Source: Cupriavidus basilensis (GTDB taxonomy: Bacteria > Pseudomonadota > Gammaproteobacteria > Burkholderiales > Burkholderiaceae). From it: DNA of 64,000 nucleotides. The stretch covers positions 3,968,001 to 4,032,000 of the forward strand of contig NZ_CP062803.1 of assembly GCF_008801925.2 (NCBI RefSeq), given 5' to 3'. Position 1 is the first letter of the stretch, and each line of letters begins with the position of its first letter. The translations under genes were made by a program, and so were the position numbers. Positions 19,159 through 28,511 of this stretch are shown one piece after another. The notes under the pieces are model-generated. The model searched no databases and was not told the DNA's origin. It saw nothing but the letters and a program-made list of their open reading frames with translations.

Positions 19159-19908
19159 TTACTTCTTGAGGCTGGTGAGCTTGCGCTCGAGCGTGGCGGC
19201 GTCGGCGGCGCCGGGAATGCGGGTGCCGTCCATGAAGAACACGGCCGGGGTGCCGGTGATGTTCAGGCTCTGGCCGAGCGCCAGGTTGTCATCCACAGGG
19301 GTCTTGCAGCTGCCGTTGCCGGTCAGCGCCACGTGGCTGATCATCCAGTCGCGCCAGGCCTTGGTGCGGTCGGCCGCGCACCACACCTGCTTGGCCTTTA
19401 CCGACGAATCCGGCGACAGCACCGGGTACAGGAAGGTGTAGACCGTGATGTTGTCCATCTGCTGGAACGTCTGCTCGATGCGCTTGCAGTAACCGCAGTT
19501 GGGGTCGGAGAACACCGCCACCTGGCGGCTGCCATCGCCCTTGCTCCACTTGATCGCGCGCGCCAGCGGCAGGTCCGACCACTTGATGCGGTTGATATCG
19601 GCCAGCCGCTCCTCGGTCAGGTTGGCGCCGGTCTTGGAGTCCACCATCTCACCGTTGATGATGTAGCGGCCGGTGGCATCGGTGTAGACCACCTGGCCAC
19701 CGATGTTGACCTCGAACAAGCCGGGCACGGGAGTCTTGGCCACGCTCTTCACTTCAGCGCGCCCGCCCAGCATCTTTTGCACCGATTCCTTGATGCGGTC
19801 GGTGCCCGGCTCGCCCGCCGCCATGGCGTGCAGCGCGAAACCGGCAGCCGCAATGCCGCCAACGATGGTGGCGGACAGGGCGGGACGGCGGCGCAGAAAA
19901 TGCAACAT
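19159..19908 (-). CDS. dsbC: Thiol:disulfide interchange protein DsbC
   Basis: 249 residues with a hydrophobic signal (about 8-31). The N-terminal dimerisation domain is followed by the thioredoxin fold with the CGYC active site (138-141), the FSDPNCGYCK context and the cis-proline loop GTPAVFF. It is a periplasmic disulfide isomerase, expected to be kept reduced by DsbD. A second cysteine pair (VWCAAD and GSCKT) matches the structural disulfide of DsbC. It lies immediately downstream of the hydroxylase gene on the same strand. Confidence 0.94.
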   Translation of the reverse strand: MLHFLRRRPALSATIVGGIAAAGFALHAMAAGEPGTDRIKESVQKMLGGRAEVKSVAKTPVPGLFEVNIGGQVVYTDATGRYIINGEMVDSKTGANLTEERLADINRIKWSDLPLARAIKWSKGDGSRQVAVFSDPNCGYCKRIEQTFQQMDNITVYTFLYPVLSPDSSVKAKQVWCAADRTKAWRDWMISHVALTGNGSCKTPVDDNLALGQSLNITGTPAVFFMDGTRIPGAADAATLERKLTSLKK

Positions 19909-19950
19909 GATGACTCCAGTAATTCGATGATTCGGTTCGCGCGAGCGAGC

Positions 19951-19978
19951 TCGGGATTCAGGGTTCAAGGGTCGGGCG
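19951..19978. repeat. Degenerate 7-base array next to a stop codon
   Basis: Four consecutive 7-base units of the form TCNGGGN (TCGGGAT, TCAGGGT, TCAAGGG, TCGGGCG). The array ends one base before the stop codon of the UbiH-family gene. It is weak alone, but resembles the arrays at 36638 and 44744 in period and position. Confidence 0.4.
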
Positions 19979-19979
19979 C

Positions 19980-21242
19980 TCAGCCCAGCGCGCGGCCGAT
20001 AAGAAAACGCTTGAGCAGCGACTGGCCGCCCACGACCCGCATGCCGGCATTGCGCACCGTGCGCGCCACGCCGCCAGGCAGGGAAAACAGCCGATGCAGG
20101 CCATCGGTAGCCGCCGTCAGCGACAACAAATCGGTGGCGCGCGCGCGCTCGTAGCGGCGCAGCAAGCGCAAGTCGCCTTCTGCTCGGAAAGACTCTTTGG
20201 CGGCCATCACGCGGCCAAGTTCCGCCACATCGCGCAAACCGAGGTTCATGCCCTGCCCCGCCAAGGGGTGCACCACGTGGGCGGCATCGCCCACCAGCGC
20301 CACGTGCGGCTGCACAAACTGATCGGCGCGCTGCAGCACCAGGGGGAAGCCCTGCGCGGGCGTGATGCAGCGCAGCGCGCCAAACTGGCGTCCCACGGCG
20401 CCGCTGGCAGCCTGCATCACGGTATCGGCCAACGCCTCGGGCGACAGCGCCAGCAGCTCACTCGCATGGGCATCGTCGGCCGACCACACCATCGACACGC
20501 GCCGGCCCGGCAACGGTAGCAACGCCAGGATCTCGCCGTTGGCCGGCTCCTCGTCCGCCATCAGCTTGGGCGGCGTGCCCAGGAACCACTGCCAGGCAGT
20601 GTCCTGGTGCGGCAGCTCGCATTCGAAATTCGCCACGACGCCAAGCTGGCGATAGTGCCGCTTGGTGACCGGAATGTGGCATTGCTCGCGCACCCACGAG
20701 CGCGCGCCATCCGCGCCCACCACGCAAGCCGCGCGCACCTTGTCGCCGCCAGCCAGGGTCAGCGTCACGCCATCATGGTCGCGCGCGAACGCCGCAGCCG
20801 TATCGTCATGCCAGTGCACCTGGTGCTGGAAGCGCAGCGCGGTATCGAGCACGCGCTCCACATGGCCGGATTCGATGATCCACGCCAGTTGCGCGACCGT
20901 GGCCGCGTAGGCCGAGAAATGGAGATCGCCGGCAGCCGAGGCATTCGCCTGCGCCGCGCTCGCGTCGCCAAACACGCGCATGTCGCACACCGGCTGCATC
21001 CGCGCCGGGTCCAGCGCCTCCCACACGCGCAACCGCTCCAGCAAGGCTTGCGAGCTCGCCGAGAAGGCGTAGATACGGCTGTCCCACTGGCCAGGATCCG
21101 GCGCGGCCGCAGCGGCAGGCAATCGCGGCGCGATCAGCGCCACCTGCATGCCCTGCTGGGCCAGCAATAACGCACAAGCCTTGCCGACGATGCCGCCGCC
21201 AACCACGGCAACCTGGAAACGGGAGGGAGATGGACGAGTCAT
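19980..21242 (-). CDS. UbiH/UbiF/COQ6-family FAD monooxygenase
   Basis: 420 residues. FAD motifs are present: GGGIVG near residues 15-20, GADGARSWVRE (the DG motif) and LVGDAAHVVHPLAGQGMNLGLRD (the GD motif). This is the family that hydroxylates the aromatic ring in ubiquinone synthesis. Which ring position is modified cannot be told from sequence alone, because UbiF, UbiH, UbiI, UbiL and UbiM are close relatives. The start at 21242 (MTRPSPSRF) gives the family's N-terminus. Confidence 0.88.
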   Translation of the reverse strand: MTRPSPSRFQVAVVGGGIVGKACALLLAQQGMQVALIAPRLPAAAAAPDPGQWDSRIYAFSASSQALLERLRVWEALDPARMQPVCDMRVFGDASAAQANASAAGDLHFSAYAATVAQLAWIIESGHVERVLDTALRFQHQVHWHDDTAAAFARDHDGVTLTLAGGDKVRAACVVGADGARSWVREQCHIPVTKRHYRQLGVVANFECELPHQDTAWQWFLGTPPKLMADEEPANGEILALLPLPGRRVSMVWSADDAHASELLALSPEALADTVMQAASGAVGRQFGALRCITPAQGFPLVLQRADQFVQPHVALVGDAAHVVHPLAGQGMNLGLRDVAELGRVMAAKESFRAEGDLRLLRRYERARATDLLSLTAATDGLHRLFSLPGGVARTVRNAGMRVVGGQSLLKRFLIGRALG

Positions 21243-21575
21243 GCGTGGATTATAGCCACCCCGGCACGATGGCTTTGGTGCGCCCTCGCGCGCATGAAGC
21301 GGCGCCCGGGCGCCTGCGGCGAAGGGGCGCACGCCCGCGAGGCGCACAAATGCAGCAGGCGGCAGGCGCGGCCAGCCGGTTCAGCGCAGCGTCCGGCGAG
21401 GTTACAATAGCCATCTTTCTGATGGCATTCCAGCACAAAACCGGTGAGCAACGCCCCGCTTTGGCTGTGTTGTCTCGTGCTGAACCCTCCCCTCTGCGTC
21501 CCCACCGCCGCGCCATTCCAGTGCGCCGGACGCACCCAGGGTGAACCGCAACCCATTGATTTTTAAAGGTTTACC

Positions 21576-22667
21576 ATGAGCCTCAAATGCGGCATCGTCG
21601 GCCTGCCCAATGTCGGCAAGTCCACGCTGTTCAACGCCCTGACCAAGGCCGGCATCGCCGCCGAGAACTATCCGTTCTGCACCATCGAGCCCAATGTGGG
21701 CGTGGTGGAAGTGCCGGATACGAGGCTCGCCAAGCTGGCCGAGATCGTCAAGCCCGAGCGCATCCTGCCGGCCGTGGTCGAATTCGTCGACATCGCCGGC
21801 CTGGTGGCCGGCGCGTCCAAGGGTGAAGGCCTGGGCAACCAGTTCCTGGCCAACATCCGCGAAACCGACGCCATCACCCACGTGGTGCGCTGCTTCGAAG
21901 ACGAGAACGTGATCCACGTCGCCGGCCGGGTCGATCCGCTGTCCGACATCGAGGTGATCAACACCGAACTGGCGCTGGCCGACCTCTCCACCGTCGAAAA
22001 AGCCCACGCCCGCTACATCAAGCCCGCCCGCGCCGGCGACAAGGAAGCGCTGCGCCTGGTGGCCGTGCTGGAAAAAGCCCAGGCCGTGCTCAACGAGGCC
22101 AAGGCCGTGCGCACGCTCGACCTGTCCGATGAAGAATGGGCCGCCATCAAGCCGCTGTGCCTGATCACCGCCAAGCCCACCATGTACGTGGCCAACGTAC
22201 GTGAAGACGGCTTCGAGAACAACCCGCACCTGGACGCCGTGCGCGCCCACGCCGCCAAGACCAAGTCGCCGGTCGTGGCCGTCTGCGCCGCCATCGAAGC
22301 CGAAATCGCCGACCTCGACGATGCGGACAAGGCCGAGTTCCTGGCCGACCTCGGCATGGAAGAACCCGGCCTGGATCGCGTGATCCGCGCCGGCTTCACC
22401 CTGCTCGGCCTGCAGACCTACTTCACCGCCGGCGTGAAGGAAGTCCGCGCCTGGACCATCCACGTGGGCGACACCGCTCCGCAAGCGGCCGGCGTGATCC
22501 ACACCGACTTCGAACGCGGCTTCATCCGCGCCCAGACCATCGCCTATGAGGACTTCATTACCTACAAGGGTGAGCAGGGCGCGAAGGAAGCCGGCAAGAT
22601 GCGCGCGGAAGGCAAGGAGTATGTGGTGAAGGATGGCGACGTGATGAACTTCTTGTTCAACGTGTGA
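21576..22667 (+). CDS. ychF: Ribosome-binding ATPase YchF (Obg family)
   Basis: 363 residues, the normal length. The G domain has GLPNVGKST (9-17) and [24 protein letters not shown]; the usual NKxD is replaced by NVRED, as expected for this ATP-preferring subgroup. A coiled-coil insertion follows, and the C-terminal TGS-like domain ends in [13 protein letters not shown]. It binds ribosomes and is linked to stress and redox responses. It is monocistronic and followed by a strong terminator. Confidence 0.97.
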   Translation: MSLKCGIVGLPNVGKSTLFNALTKAGIAAENYPFCTIEPNVGVVEVPDTRLAKLAEIVKPERILPAVVEFVDIAGLVAGASKGEGLGNQFLANIRETDAITHVVRCFEDENVIHVAGRVDPLSDIEVINTELALADLSTVEKAHARYIKPARAGDKEALRLVAVLEKAQAVLNEAKAVRTLDLSDEEWAAIKPLCLITAKPTMYVANVREDGFENNPHLDAVRAHAAKTKSPVVAVCAAIEAEIADLDDADKAEFLADLGMEEPGLDRVIRAGFTLLGLQTYFTAGVKEVRAWTIHVGDTAPQAAGVIHTDFERGFIRAQTIAYEDFITYKGEQGAKEAGKMRAEGKEYVVKDGDVMNFLFNV

Positions 22668-22721
22668 TCAACGTCTGATCACCTTGAGCTACTGCCCGCC
22701 GGCTCCACTCGGCGGGCGACG

Positions 22722-22758
22722 AAAAAGCCCCGCAAGGCATGTGCCTGCGGGGCTTTTT
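22722..22758 (+). terminator. Intrinsic terminator of ychF
   Basis: AAAAAGCCCCGCA (22722-22734) pairs perfectly with TGCGGGGCTTTTT (22746-22758), giving a GC stem flanked by A- and T-tracts, so it can work in both directions. A second GC hairpin with 8-bp arms (22694-22717) lies just before it. Confidence 0.9.
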
Positions 22759-22834
22759 GTTTTCAGGAGACGGCCCGTGCCGTTCGCTCGCGCAGGGACG
22801 CCGCACGTTCATCCATCACCCGTCCCGCCCAAGC

Positions 22835-23494
22835 TCAATCCGTCCCGTACTTAGGCGAGCGCGGCCCGTACAAGATACTCCCCGGACGCCCTGCCGAAAG
22901 CAGCCGCTGGCTCGTGACCCCAGCCACCGTGTGCCCCGCTTCCGTCACACTGTTGATCACCTGCTTGACCGCTGCGGCCACCAGCGCGCCGATCAGCCCG
23001 CCGCCGGAGGCGTTGCCGCCTTCGTCGTTGGAGGCCGAAGCGGAACCGGTCCACAGCGTCTTGCCTGTCTTCAGGTCGACCAGCTTGGCCCGCGCGGTGA
23101 CGACGGTGGCGCTGCTGATCACCATGTAGGAAGTGCCATACTTCGACACGGTGATGTACAGCGCCGCATCGGCGCCGAAGATTTCCTGCAGCTTTGCCGG
23201 CGGGACTTCATGGATGTCGCCGGCGGTTGTCAGGCCGTTTTGCTTGAACGTTTCATCCACCAGCGTCACCGGCAGCACGTAGTATCCCGACTCGGCCAGC
23301 GGATAGGTGACCTGCGACAGCATGCTGTAGGTGGCCTGCACTTCAGGCGATTCGTTCAGCGGCGGCAGCACGACGATGGAGCGGGGACGGCTCTCCTTGA
23401 AGGCGGCGTAGTTGACCCGCTTGGGCGCTGCGCATCCAGCGGCCAGCAACGCAACCGCGGAAACGGCGATGAGGCGTTTGAACATTGGCTTCAC
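22835..23494 (-). CDS. DUF799 (GNA1162-family) lipoprotein
   Basis: 219 residues. Signal peptide with lipobox LLAAGC, then the DUF799 fold (IVVLPPLNESPEV, LYITVSKYGTSY, LKTGKTLWTGSAS). The family includes the Neisseria surface antigen GNA1162, whose fold resembles TolB-like domains. It is the last gene of a three-lipoprotein operon with a DUF4810 protein and a CsgG-like protein; the start overlaps the preceding stop by four bases. The set is thought to form an envelope complex, but the function is not established. Confidence 0.88.
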   Translation of the reverse strand: MKPMFKRLIAVSAVALLAAGCAAPKRVNYAAFKESRPRSIVVLPPLNESPEVQATYSMLSQVTYPLAESGYYVLPVTLVDETFKQNGLTTAGDIHEVPPAKLQEIFGADAALYITVSKYGTSYMVISSATVVTARAKLVDLKTGKTLWTGSASASNDEGGNASGGGLIGALVAAAVKQVINSVTEAGHTVAGVTSQRLLSAGRPGSILYGPRSPKYGTD

Positions 23495-23865
23495 TTCTTC
23501 TCCTCACCGCGCTTGACGTTCTTCATCAGGAAATCGACATAGGTGGCCGACTCAGGGAACAGGGTCTTCTCCGTCTGGAATTCCTGGACCATCTGGTCGT
23601 CCTTGCCGGTGCCGGCGTACAGCAACCCGAGGTGCGCGTGATAGCCCGGCGGCGGCGTGCCGCCTGCGGCCGTGATCTTCTGCATATCGCGCTCAAGCGA
23701 CTCGATCTGCGCTTCCTTGGATTCGCCCTTGAAATACTGATAGACCTGCGGCTGATAGCCTTCCCACTGATACAGGTTCTTGGCTGGCGCTGCGCACCCC
23801 GCCAGAAGGATGCTTCCCAACAAAGCCAGCGCCGCCGGGCGCCATGGCTGATACGACTTATTCAC
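23491..23865 (-). CDS. DUF4810 lipoprotein
   Basis: 124 residues with lipobox LLAGC near residue 24, then NLYQWEGYQPQVYQYFKG, typical of DUF4810. A helical repeat-like segment (GYHAHLGLLYAGTGKDDQMVQEF) hints at a tetratricopeptide-type hairpin. It lies between the CsgG-like gene (26-base gap) and the DUF799 gene (4-base overlap), the conserved order of this operon type. Function unknown. Confidence 0.85.
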   Translation of the reverse strand: MNKSYQPWRPAALALLGSILLAGCAAPAKNLYQWEGYQPQVYQYFKGESKEAQIESLERDMQKITAAGGTPPPGYHAHLGLLYAGTGKDDQMVQEFQTEKTLFPESATYVDFLMKNVKRGEEKK

Positions 23866-23891
23866 ATCTTCTCCTCGTCAACAATCGATGC

Positions 23892-24572
23892 TCAGGGGTT
23901 GCCCGGCTTCCAGGCACCGCCTTCAATGCCGGTGACCAGGTTCGTCACCGCCTCGCGCATCGCGAGGTCCAGCACCTTGCCGTTGAGCGTGGAGTCGTAG
24001 CTCGACGTGCCGCCAAAGCCAACGACTTCGCGGGTCGACAGTGCGTATTCGCCAGCGCCCTGGGCGGAGAACACGACTTCCGACGTGGTGATGTTCACCA
24101 CGTTCAGCGCGACCTTGGCGTAGGCCACTTGCGACTTGCCACGACCCAGGATGCCGAACAGCTGCTGGTCGCCAACTTCTTTGCGCCCGAACTCGGTCAC
24201 GTCCCCAGTGATGACGAAATCGGCGCCCTTCAGGCGCTGTGCCTGGCTCTTGATGGCGGCTTCGCGCTTGATCTCCTCCATGTTGTCCCGATCCAGCACA
24301 TTGAAGCGGTTGGTCTGCTGCAGATGCGTGATCAGCACGGTCTTGGCCTGGCCGCCCAGCCTGTCGATGCCGTCGGAGAACACGCCGCGCATATAGCTCG
24401 AGCGGTTGTCGAACTTGCCCACCGCGATCGGGGTCCGCACGCCGGCGTAGGGGCGGCTCGCGCTTTCCACCTTCTGCACCGGCAGCGCGGTCGACGTTTC
24501 GGTGGCGCACCCGCCCAGCATGGCGAGCAGCGCCATCGCCCCGATCAGGGGAATTGTGGTCGCTTTCTTCAC
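23892..24572 (-). CDS. CsgG/HfaB-family lipoprotein
   Basis: 226 residues. The chosen start is GTG 24572, because AGGAAG lies seven bases upstream and the product then opens with a normal lipoprotein signal ending in MLGGC. A longer frame with ATGs at 24596/24599 is less likely. The CsgG domain is visible (PIAVGKFDNRSSY, VLITHLQQTNRFNVLDRDN, ADFVITGDVTEFG). In curli systems CsgG forms the outer-membrane secretion pore; here no curlin genes are present, so it likely works with the two lipoproteins downstream. Confidence 0.87.
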   Translation of the reverse strand: MKKATTIPLIGAMALLAMLGGCATETSTALPVQKVESASRPYAGVRTPIAVGKFDNRSSYMRGVFSDGIDRLGGQAKTVLITHLQQTNRFNVLDRDNMEEIKREAAIKSQAQRLKGADFVITGDVTEFGRKEVGDQQLFGILGRGKSQVAYAKVALNVVNITTSEVVFSAQGAGEYALSTREVVGFGGTSSYDSTLNGKVLDLAMREAVTNLVTGIEGGAWKPGNP

Positions 24573-25200
24573 TAAGAATCTTCCTGTTAATCGCATCATG
24601 AAACAATGAATCTCCGCATCCGCGGAAGCGGCCACGGAGATCCGGCTACCGAATTTGTTAACGACTGTCTGGGGCATGTCCAACACCCTTCGCTCGTTGG
24701 GTGTACAAGACCAGAGCGTGGCATCCTCTGGTCCCCGTCCTGGCCGCCAGCCCCGGAATCAGGCGGTGGCATGCGGGAGATTCCTGCCGTATTTGAAATA
24801 AGAACTGTCCAGCGCAATTGGAACTCAACGGGCGAGAAGGCCCATGCCAAATGCCGCCGCGCCGTAATGCACCAAAGAGAAGACATTGGCGATGGCCGCC
24901 GCATGAATGCACGCAGCATCATGGCCATCCCGCAACCGGCCATCGCTGATGCGCTGGAGATGGCGACGTGCCTTCCCAAACATTTCCCCGCCAAACCCAA
25001 GTGAAACCCCCGCATTGATGGCCTAGACTGAAGTCACCCTCAAGGCGCAATGGCACACGACGCACTGCATCGAAGGCCAATACCTGCGCGGGCACGCATG
25101 GTTGGCGCATAGCCCGACAACAATGCCGGCGAGGGCATGCCAGCGATGGCCGCTATGCGTCAGGAGACCGGTCCCGGTGATGGACCGTTAGGGGGATGTC
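24573..25200. other. 628-base gene-free stretch
   Basis: Between the divergent CsgG operon and the DUF3311-mctP genes. Its reading frames lack recognisable protein features. No hairpin terminator, repeat array or convincing promoter was found. The ribosome site AGGGGGATGTC before GTG 25201 closes it. Given its length it probably carries regulation for both operons, or remnants of lost genes. Confidence 0.5.
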
Positions 25201-25398
25201 GTGGAACCTGCCAACTCCGCCGGCCGTTCATGGCTATGGCTCATCTTGCTGCTGCCGTACATCGCATTGCTGTGGGTGCCCTTCTATAACGACACGCGGC
25301 CGTCCTTCGCCGGCTTTCCGTTTTTCTACTGGTATCAGTTCCTCTGGGTACCGCTGACGTCGCTGTTGATCTACATCGTGTACCGGGGCATCAAATGA
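25201..25398 (+). CDS. DUF3311 small membrane protein
   Basis: 65 residues with two hydrophobic segments (about 11-27 and 43-61) separated by a polar loop (NDTRPSFAGF). It matches the DUF3311 proteins that precede sodium:solute symporters and are probably small accessory subunits. GTG start with a good ribosome site. Its TGA overlaps the ATG of mctP by four bases, implying coupled translation and a joint function. Confidence 0.88.
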   Translation: MEPANSAGRSWLWLILLLPYIALLWVPFYNDTRPSFAGFPFFYWYQFLWVPLTSLLIYIVYRGIK

Positions 25399-26870
25399 GC
25401 GACGCGCCTCCCGTCAACGCGGTCGCGATGACCGTCTTCGTCTTCTTCTTCGTCCTCGTCACGGTCATCGGGTTCTTTGCCTCGCGCTGGAAGCGCGGTG
25501 ACCTGACGCAGTTGCATGAATGGGGCCTCGGTGGCCGCCAGTTCGGCACGCTGATCACGTGGTTCCTCGTTGGCGGCGATTTCTATACGGCCTACACCGT
25601 GATTGCCGTGCCTGCACTGGTCTACTCGGTGGGTGCGTACGGGTTCTTCGCATTGCCGTACACAATCATCGTGTATCCGTTGGTCTTCGCGGTCATGCCG
25701 AAGCTGTGGACGATTGCGAAGGCAAAGAATCACATCACGGCAGCTGACTACGTGCGTGGCGAATATGGCGGCAAGTGGCTTCCGGCCGCGGTGGCGATGA
25801 CCGGCATTGTTGCGACGATGCCGTACATCGCGCTGCAACTGGTAGGCATGCAGGTCGTGATCAAGGGGCTTGGTGTGACCGGCGAGATGCCGTTGATCGT
25901 CGCATTCGTGATCCTGGCGCTCTACACCTACGCGAGCGGCTTGCGCGCGCCGGCAATGATCGCGTTCGTGAAAGACATCATGATCTATATCGTGGTGATC
26001 GCGGCGGTCTGGCTGATCCCGTCGAAGCTGGGTGGCTACGGGCACGTGTTCGATGCTGCCGATCAGTTTTTCCTGGCCAAGGGCGGCGCGACGGGCATTA
26101 TCCTCAAGCCGACGCAGTTCACGGCCTACGCGTCGCTTGCGCTGGGCTCTGCGCTGGCCGCGTTCATGTACCCGCACACGATGACGGCGGTGTTGTCTTC
26201 TTCATCTGCGACAACGATCCGCAAGAATGCCATGCTGCTGCCAGCCTACACGCTACTGCTCGGCCTGATCGCACTGCTCGGCTACATGGCGATTGCGGCC
26301 GGGGTGAAGGTCACCTCGGCCTCGGATGTCGTGCCAACGCTGTTCGGCGCTCTGTTCCCTGCATGGTTCGTCGGCTTTGCCGCGGCGGCGATCGCAATCA
26401 GTGCGCTGGTGCCGGCTGCCATCATGTCGATCGGCGCGGCGAACCTGTTCACGCGCAACCTGTGGCGCCCGCTGGTTGCGCCGGACATCACGCCGCAGGC
26501 GGAAGCGTCGACAGCGAAAATGGCTTCGCTCGTGGTGAAGTTCGGCGCGCTGCTGTTCATCGTGTTCCTGCCCACGCAGTACGCCATCGATTTGCAGCTG
26601 CTCGGCGGCGTGTGGATCCTGCAGATTTTCCCGGCCATCGTGTTCTCGCTGTACACGCGCCGGCTCAGCGCGCCCGGGCTGTTTCTCGGCTGGCTGGCGG
26701 GCATCGCGCTGGGCACGGGCATGGCGATTTCGCAGGGGCTCAAGCCGGTGTTTGCCTTGCACATTGGCAGCGCCACGTATCCGGTCTACATCGGCTTGAT
26801 TGCATTGGTTACGAATATCGTCGTGGCATTCGTGGTGTCGCTGGTGACGCCGAGACGGGCCGGGGCGTGA
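25395..26870 (+). CDS. mctP: Monocarboxylate permease of the sodium:solute symporter family
   Basis: 491 residues with about 13 membrane helices. N-terminal EWGLGGRQFGTLITWFLVGGDFYTAYT is the SSS hallmark region. With the adjacent DUF3311 gene it matches MctP-type uptake systems for lactate, pyruvate and similar acids (substrate from family, not from residues). Codon choice looks different from neighbours: ACG, GCG and TCG are frequent and overall GC appears lower, which hints at separate ancestry. No two-component regulator lies beside it. Confidence 0.88.
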   Translation: MSDAPPVNAVAMTVFVFFFVLVTVIGFFASRWKRGDLTQLHEWGLGGRQFGTLITWFLVGGDFYTAYTVIAVPALVYSVGAYGFFALPYTIIVYPLVFAVMPKLWTIAKAKNHITAADYVRGEYGGKWLPAAVAMTGIVATMPYIALQLVGMQVVIKGLGVTGEMPLIVAFVILALYTYASGLRAPAMIAFVKDIMIYIVVIAAVWLIPSKLGGYGHVFDAADQFFLAKGGATGIILKPTQFTAYASLALGSALAAFMYPHTMTAVLSSSSATTIRKNAMLLPAYTLLLGLIALLGYMAIAAGVKVTSASDVVPTLFGALFPAWFVGFAAAAIAISALVPAAIMSIGAANLFTRNLWRPLVAPDITPQAEASTAKMASLVVKFGALLFIVFLPTQYAIDLQLLGGVWILQIFPAIVFSLYTRRLSAPGLFLGWLAGIALGTGMAISQGLKPVFALHIGSATYPVYIGLIALVTNIVVAFVVSLVTPRRAGA

Positions 26871-26892
26871 GCAGCGATCGCCTGTGCGCCTC

Positions 26893-27393
26893 TCACAGTG
26901 CCCCCAAATCCTCCCCCCGCAGCCCCACCAGCAGCGCTTGCCCATCCGGCCCCACGCGAAACTCGCCATAGCGCGCCTTCTCGAACCGCGCCCCCTGCCC
27001 TTCCTGGAAGAAGTACGCATCAGTGGACACCTGCGCCTGCATGCCGCCCCAGCGGGCCGGCACGTTCTGAAAGCGCAGCAGTTGCTCGCCGGCGGCCAGT
27101 GCCGCGCCCGTGTGCAGACGCACGAAGCTAGCCTCGCCACGTGCATCGCGGTGGATCACGGCAACTTGCTCGCGGGCGGGCTCGATGCCTTGCAGCTTGC
27201 CTGCCTGGCGGATGGACTCGGCGATGGCGAAGTTCAGCGCCATGTAGTCGCCTTGCATGAGCGAGCGCGGATCGACTGGCGCCAGGCGCAGGTAGACGGT
27301 GTCGCCATGCGCCAGCAGCCGTTCCTTGCCGGCGATGGCGAAAGCGGCCAGCCCGAGCGTGAGCACCCATGCCAACAATATCCAGCGTTTCAT
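26893..27393 (-). CDS. GDYXXLXY-domain membrane-anchored protein
   Basis: 166 residues. One N-terminal membrane segment (about 3-19), then QGDYMALNFAIA, the motif that names this family. It is the last gene of a three-gene unit with DUF4401 and DUF2157 proteins, an arrangement found in many proteobacteria. The soluble part is probably periplasmic. No biochemical role is known to me. Confidence 0.85.
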   Translation of the reverse strand: MKRWILLAWVLTLGLAAFAIAGKERLLAHGDTVYLRLAPVDPRSLMQGDYMALNFAIAESIRQAGKLQGIEPAREQVAVIHRDARGEASFVRLHTGAALAAGEQLLRFQNVPARWGGMQAQVSTDAYFFQEGQGARFEKARYGEFRVGPDGQALLVGLRGEDLGAL

Positions 27394-28511
27394 GCTTGTC
27401 TCCTTGCGCCATCGCGACGCAGCGCCATGCGCAGCATCAGCACGGCGATGCCGGCGCCGGCGAGCGTGGCGGACTTGATCAGCAGCGTCCAGTGCAACGC
27501 GCTGTAGTACCAGATGAAGCCGCTGCCGAGCGCGGCGACGGCCAGGCCCAGCCAGGGCAGCGAGCCGCGGCGCAGCGCCAGGCCGAGCGCAAGGGCGGCG
27601 GCGACTACCGCTGGCGCGCCGGCGAGCAAGGCACCAAACAGCACCGCGCCGGCAAGCGCGGTGCCCCGCACCGCCGGGCTTAGCTGCAGCCGGCCTGCTT
27701 CGGCGAGGACAAACGCGGCGAGCACAGCGCCAAACAGCGCGCCGGCCATCCAGTAGTTGCCGGCGTGGCGCCCGGTGTCGGCATCGAACAGCAGTGCCTG
27801 AGGCTGGCTGAGGCCGGTCACCATCAAGGCCGCGCCCAGTGCGAACAGCAGCGTGGCATCCGCGGCCGGCTCGATCCAGTTGTGCAGACCGGCGGCGCAG
27901 AGCCGCCGCTCCGCCAGCACGAAGCCGGCGAGCAGCGTCATGGCGAAGGGCGCGAGCCAGCCTAGCGAGAAGCTCATGGCTTGCCAGACGTGGCGCAGGC
28001 CGGGCGCCATGGCCAGGTGGAGCGCCAGGGCCACGCCGGTCCATAGGCCCAGCGCGGCCAGGAAGCGATGGAGCCGGTTGCTGACCAGCACATAGAGCAC
28101 GGCCTCCAGCAGCGCGAGCGCGCCCCAGAAGGCGGCCGATTCGAGCAGGCGGCTACCGCCGTAGGCCTGGCTCGCGCCATACACGAGCAGGCCCTGGCCG
28201 CTGAGGCTGACGGCCAGCGCGAACTGCTCGAGCGCGGTGGCGCCCGCGCGGCGCCGGTACAGCACCGCGGCCAGTGCGATCATGGCGGCGCCGCACAGCG
28301 CCATTGCCGTGGCATTGTCGCGCGCGGCCACAAAGACCGAGCCGAGCAGGAAGGCGAGGAAGAACACCGCACCGAGCCAGCCCGCGAGGCCCATCAGCAG
28401 CCTCACGGCCCATGGCGTGCGCCCTTGTGCGGCTTGCGGCTGCCCTTGCACCAAGCCGCGCGCGGCCAGGTCCTGCCACAACCCTTGTACTACTTGACGG
28501 TCGCTGGTCAT
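27390..28511 (-). CDS. DUF4401 polytopic membrane protein
   Basis: 373 residues. A cytoplasmic N-terminus of about 35 residues is followed by roughly 12 hydrophobic segments, very rich in Ala, Leu and Gly. Its stop overlaps the GDYXXLXY gene start by four bases and its start overlaps the DUF2157 stop, so all three are tightly coupled. No catalytic motif is visible. A shared membrane complex is the simplest reading. Confidence 0.83.
   Translation of the reverse strand: MTSDRQVVQGLWQDLAARGLVQGQPQAAQGRTPWAVRLLMGLAGWLGAVFFLAFLLGSVFVAARDNATAMALCGAAMIALAAVLYRRRAGATALEQFALAVSLSGQGLLVYGASQAYGGSRLLESAAFWGALALLEAVLYVLVSNRLHRFLAALGLWTGVALALHLAMAPGLRHVWQAMSFSLGWLAPFAMTLLAGFVLAERRLCAAGLHNWIEPAADATLLFALGAALMVTGLSQPQALLFDADTGRHAGNYWMAGALFGAVLAAFVLAEAGRLQLSPAVRGTALAGAVLFGALLAGAPAVVAAALALGLALRRGSLPWLGLAVAALGSGFIWYYSALHWTLLIKSATLAGAGIAVLMLRMALRRDGARRQA

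Noticed and set aside
24606..25004. Open frame of 132 codons before the mctP genes
   Set aside because: No signal, membrane segment or family motif, and codon pattern does not resemble neighbouring genes.
25050..25095. Possible sigma-54 promoter (TGGCACAC...TGCA)
   Set aside because: The GG to GC spacing is 13 bases rather than 10, so it does not fit the -24/-12 rule.
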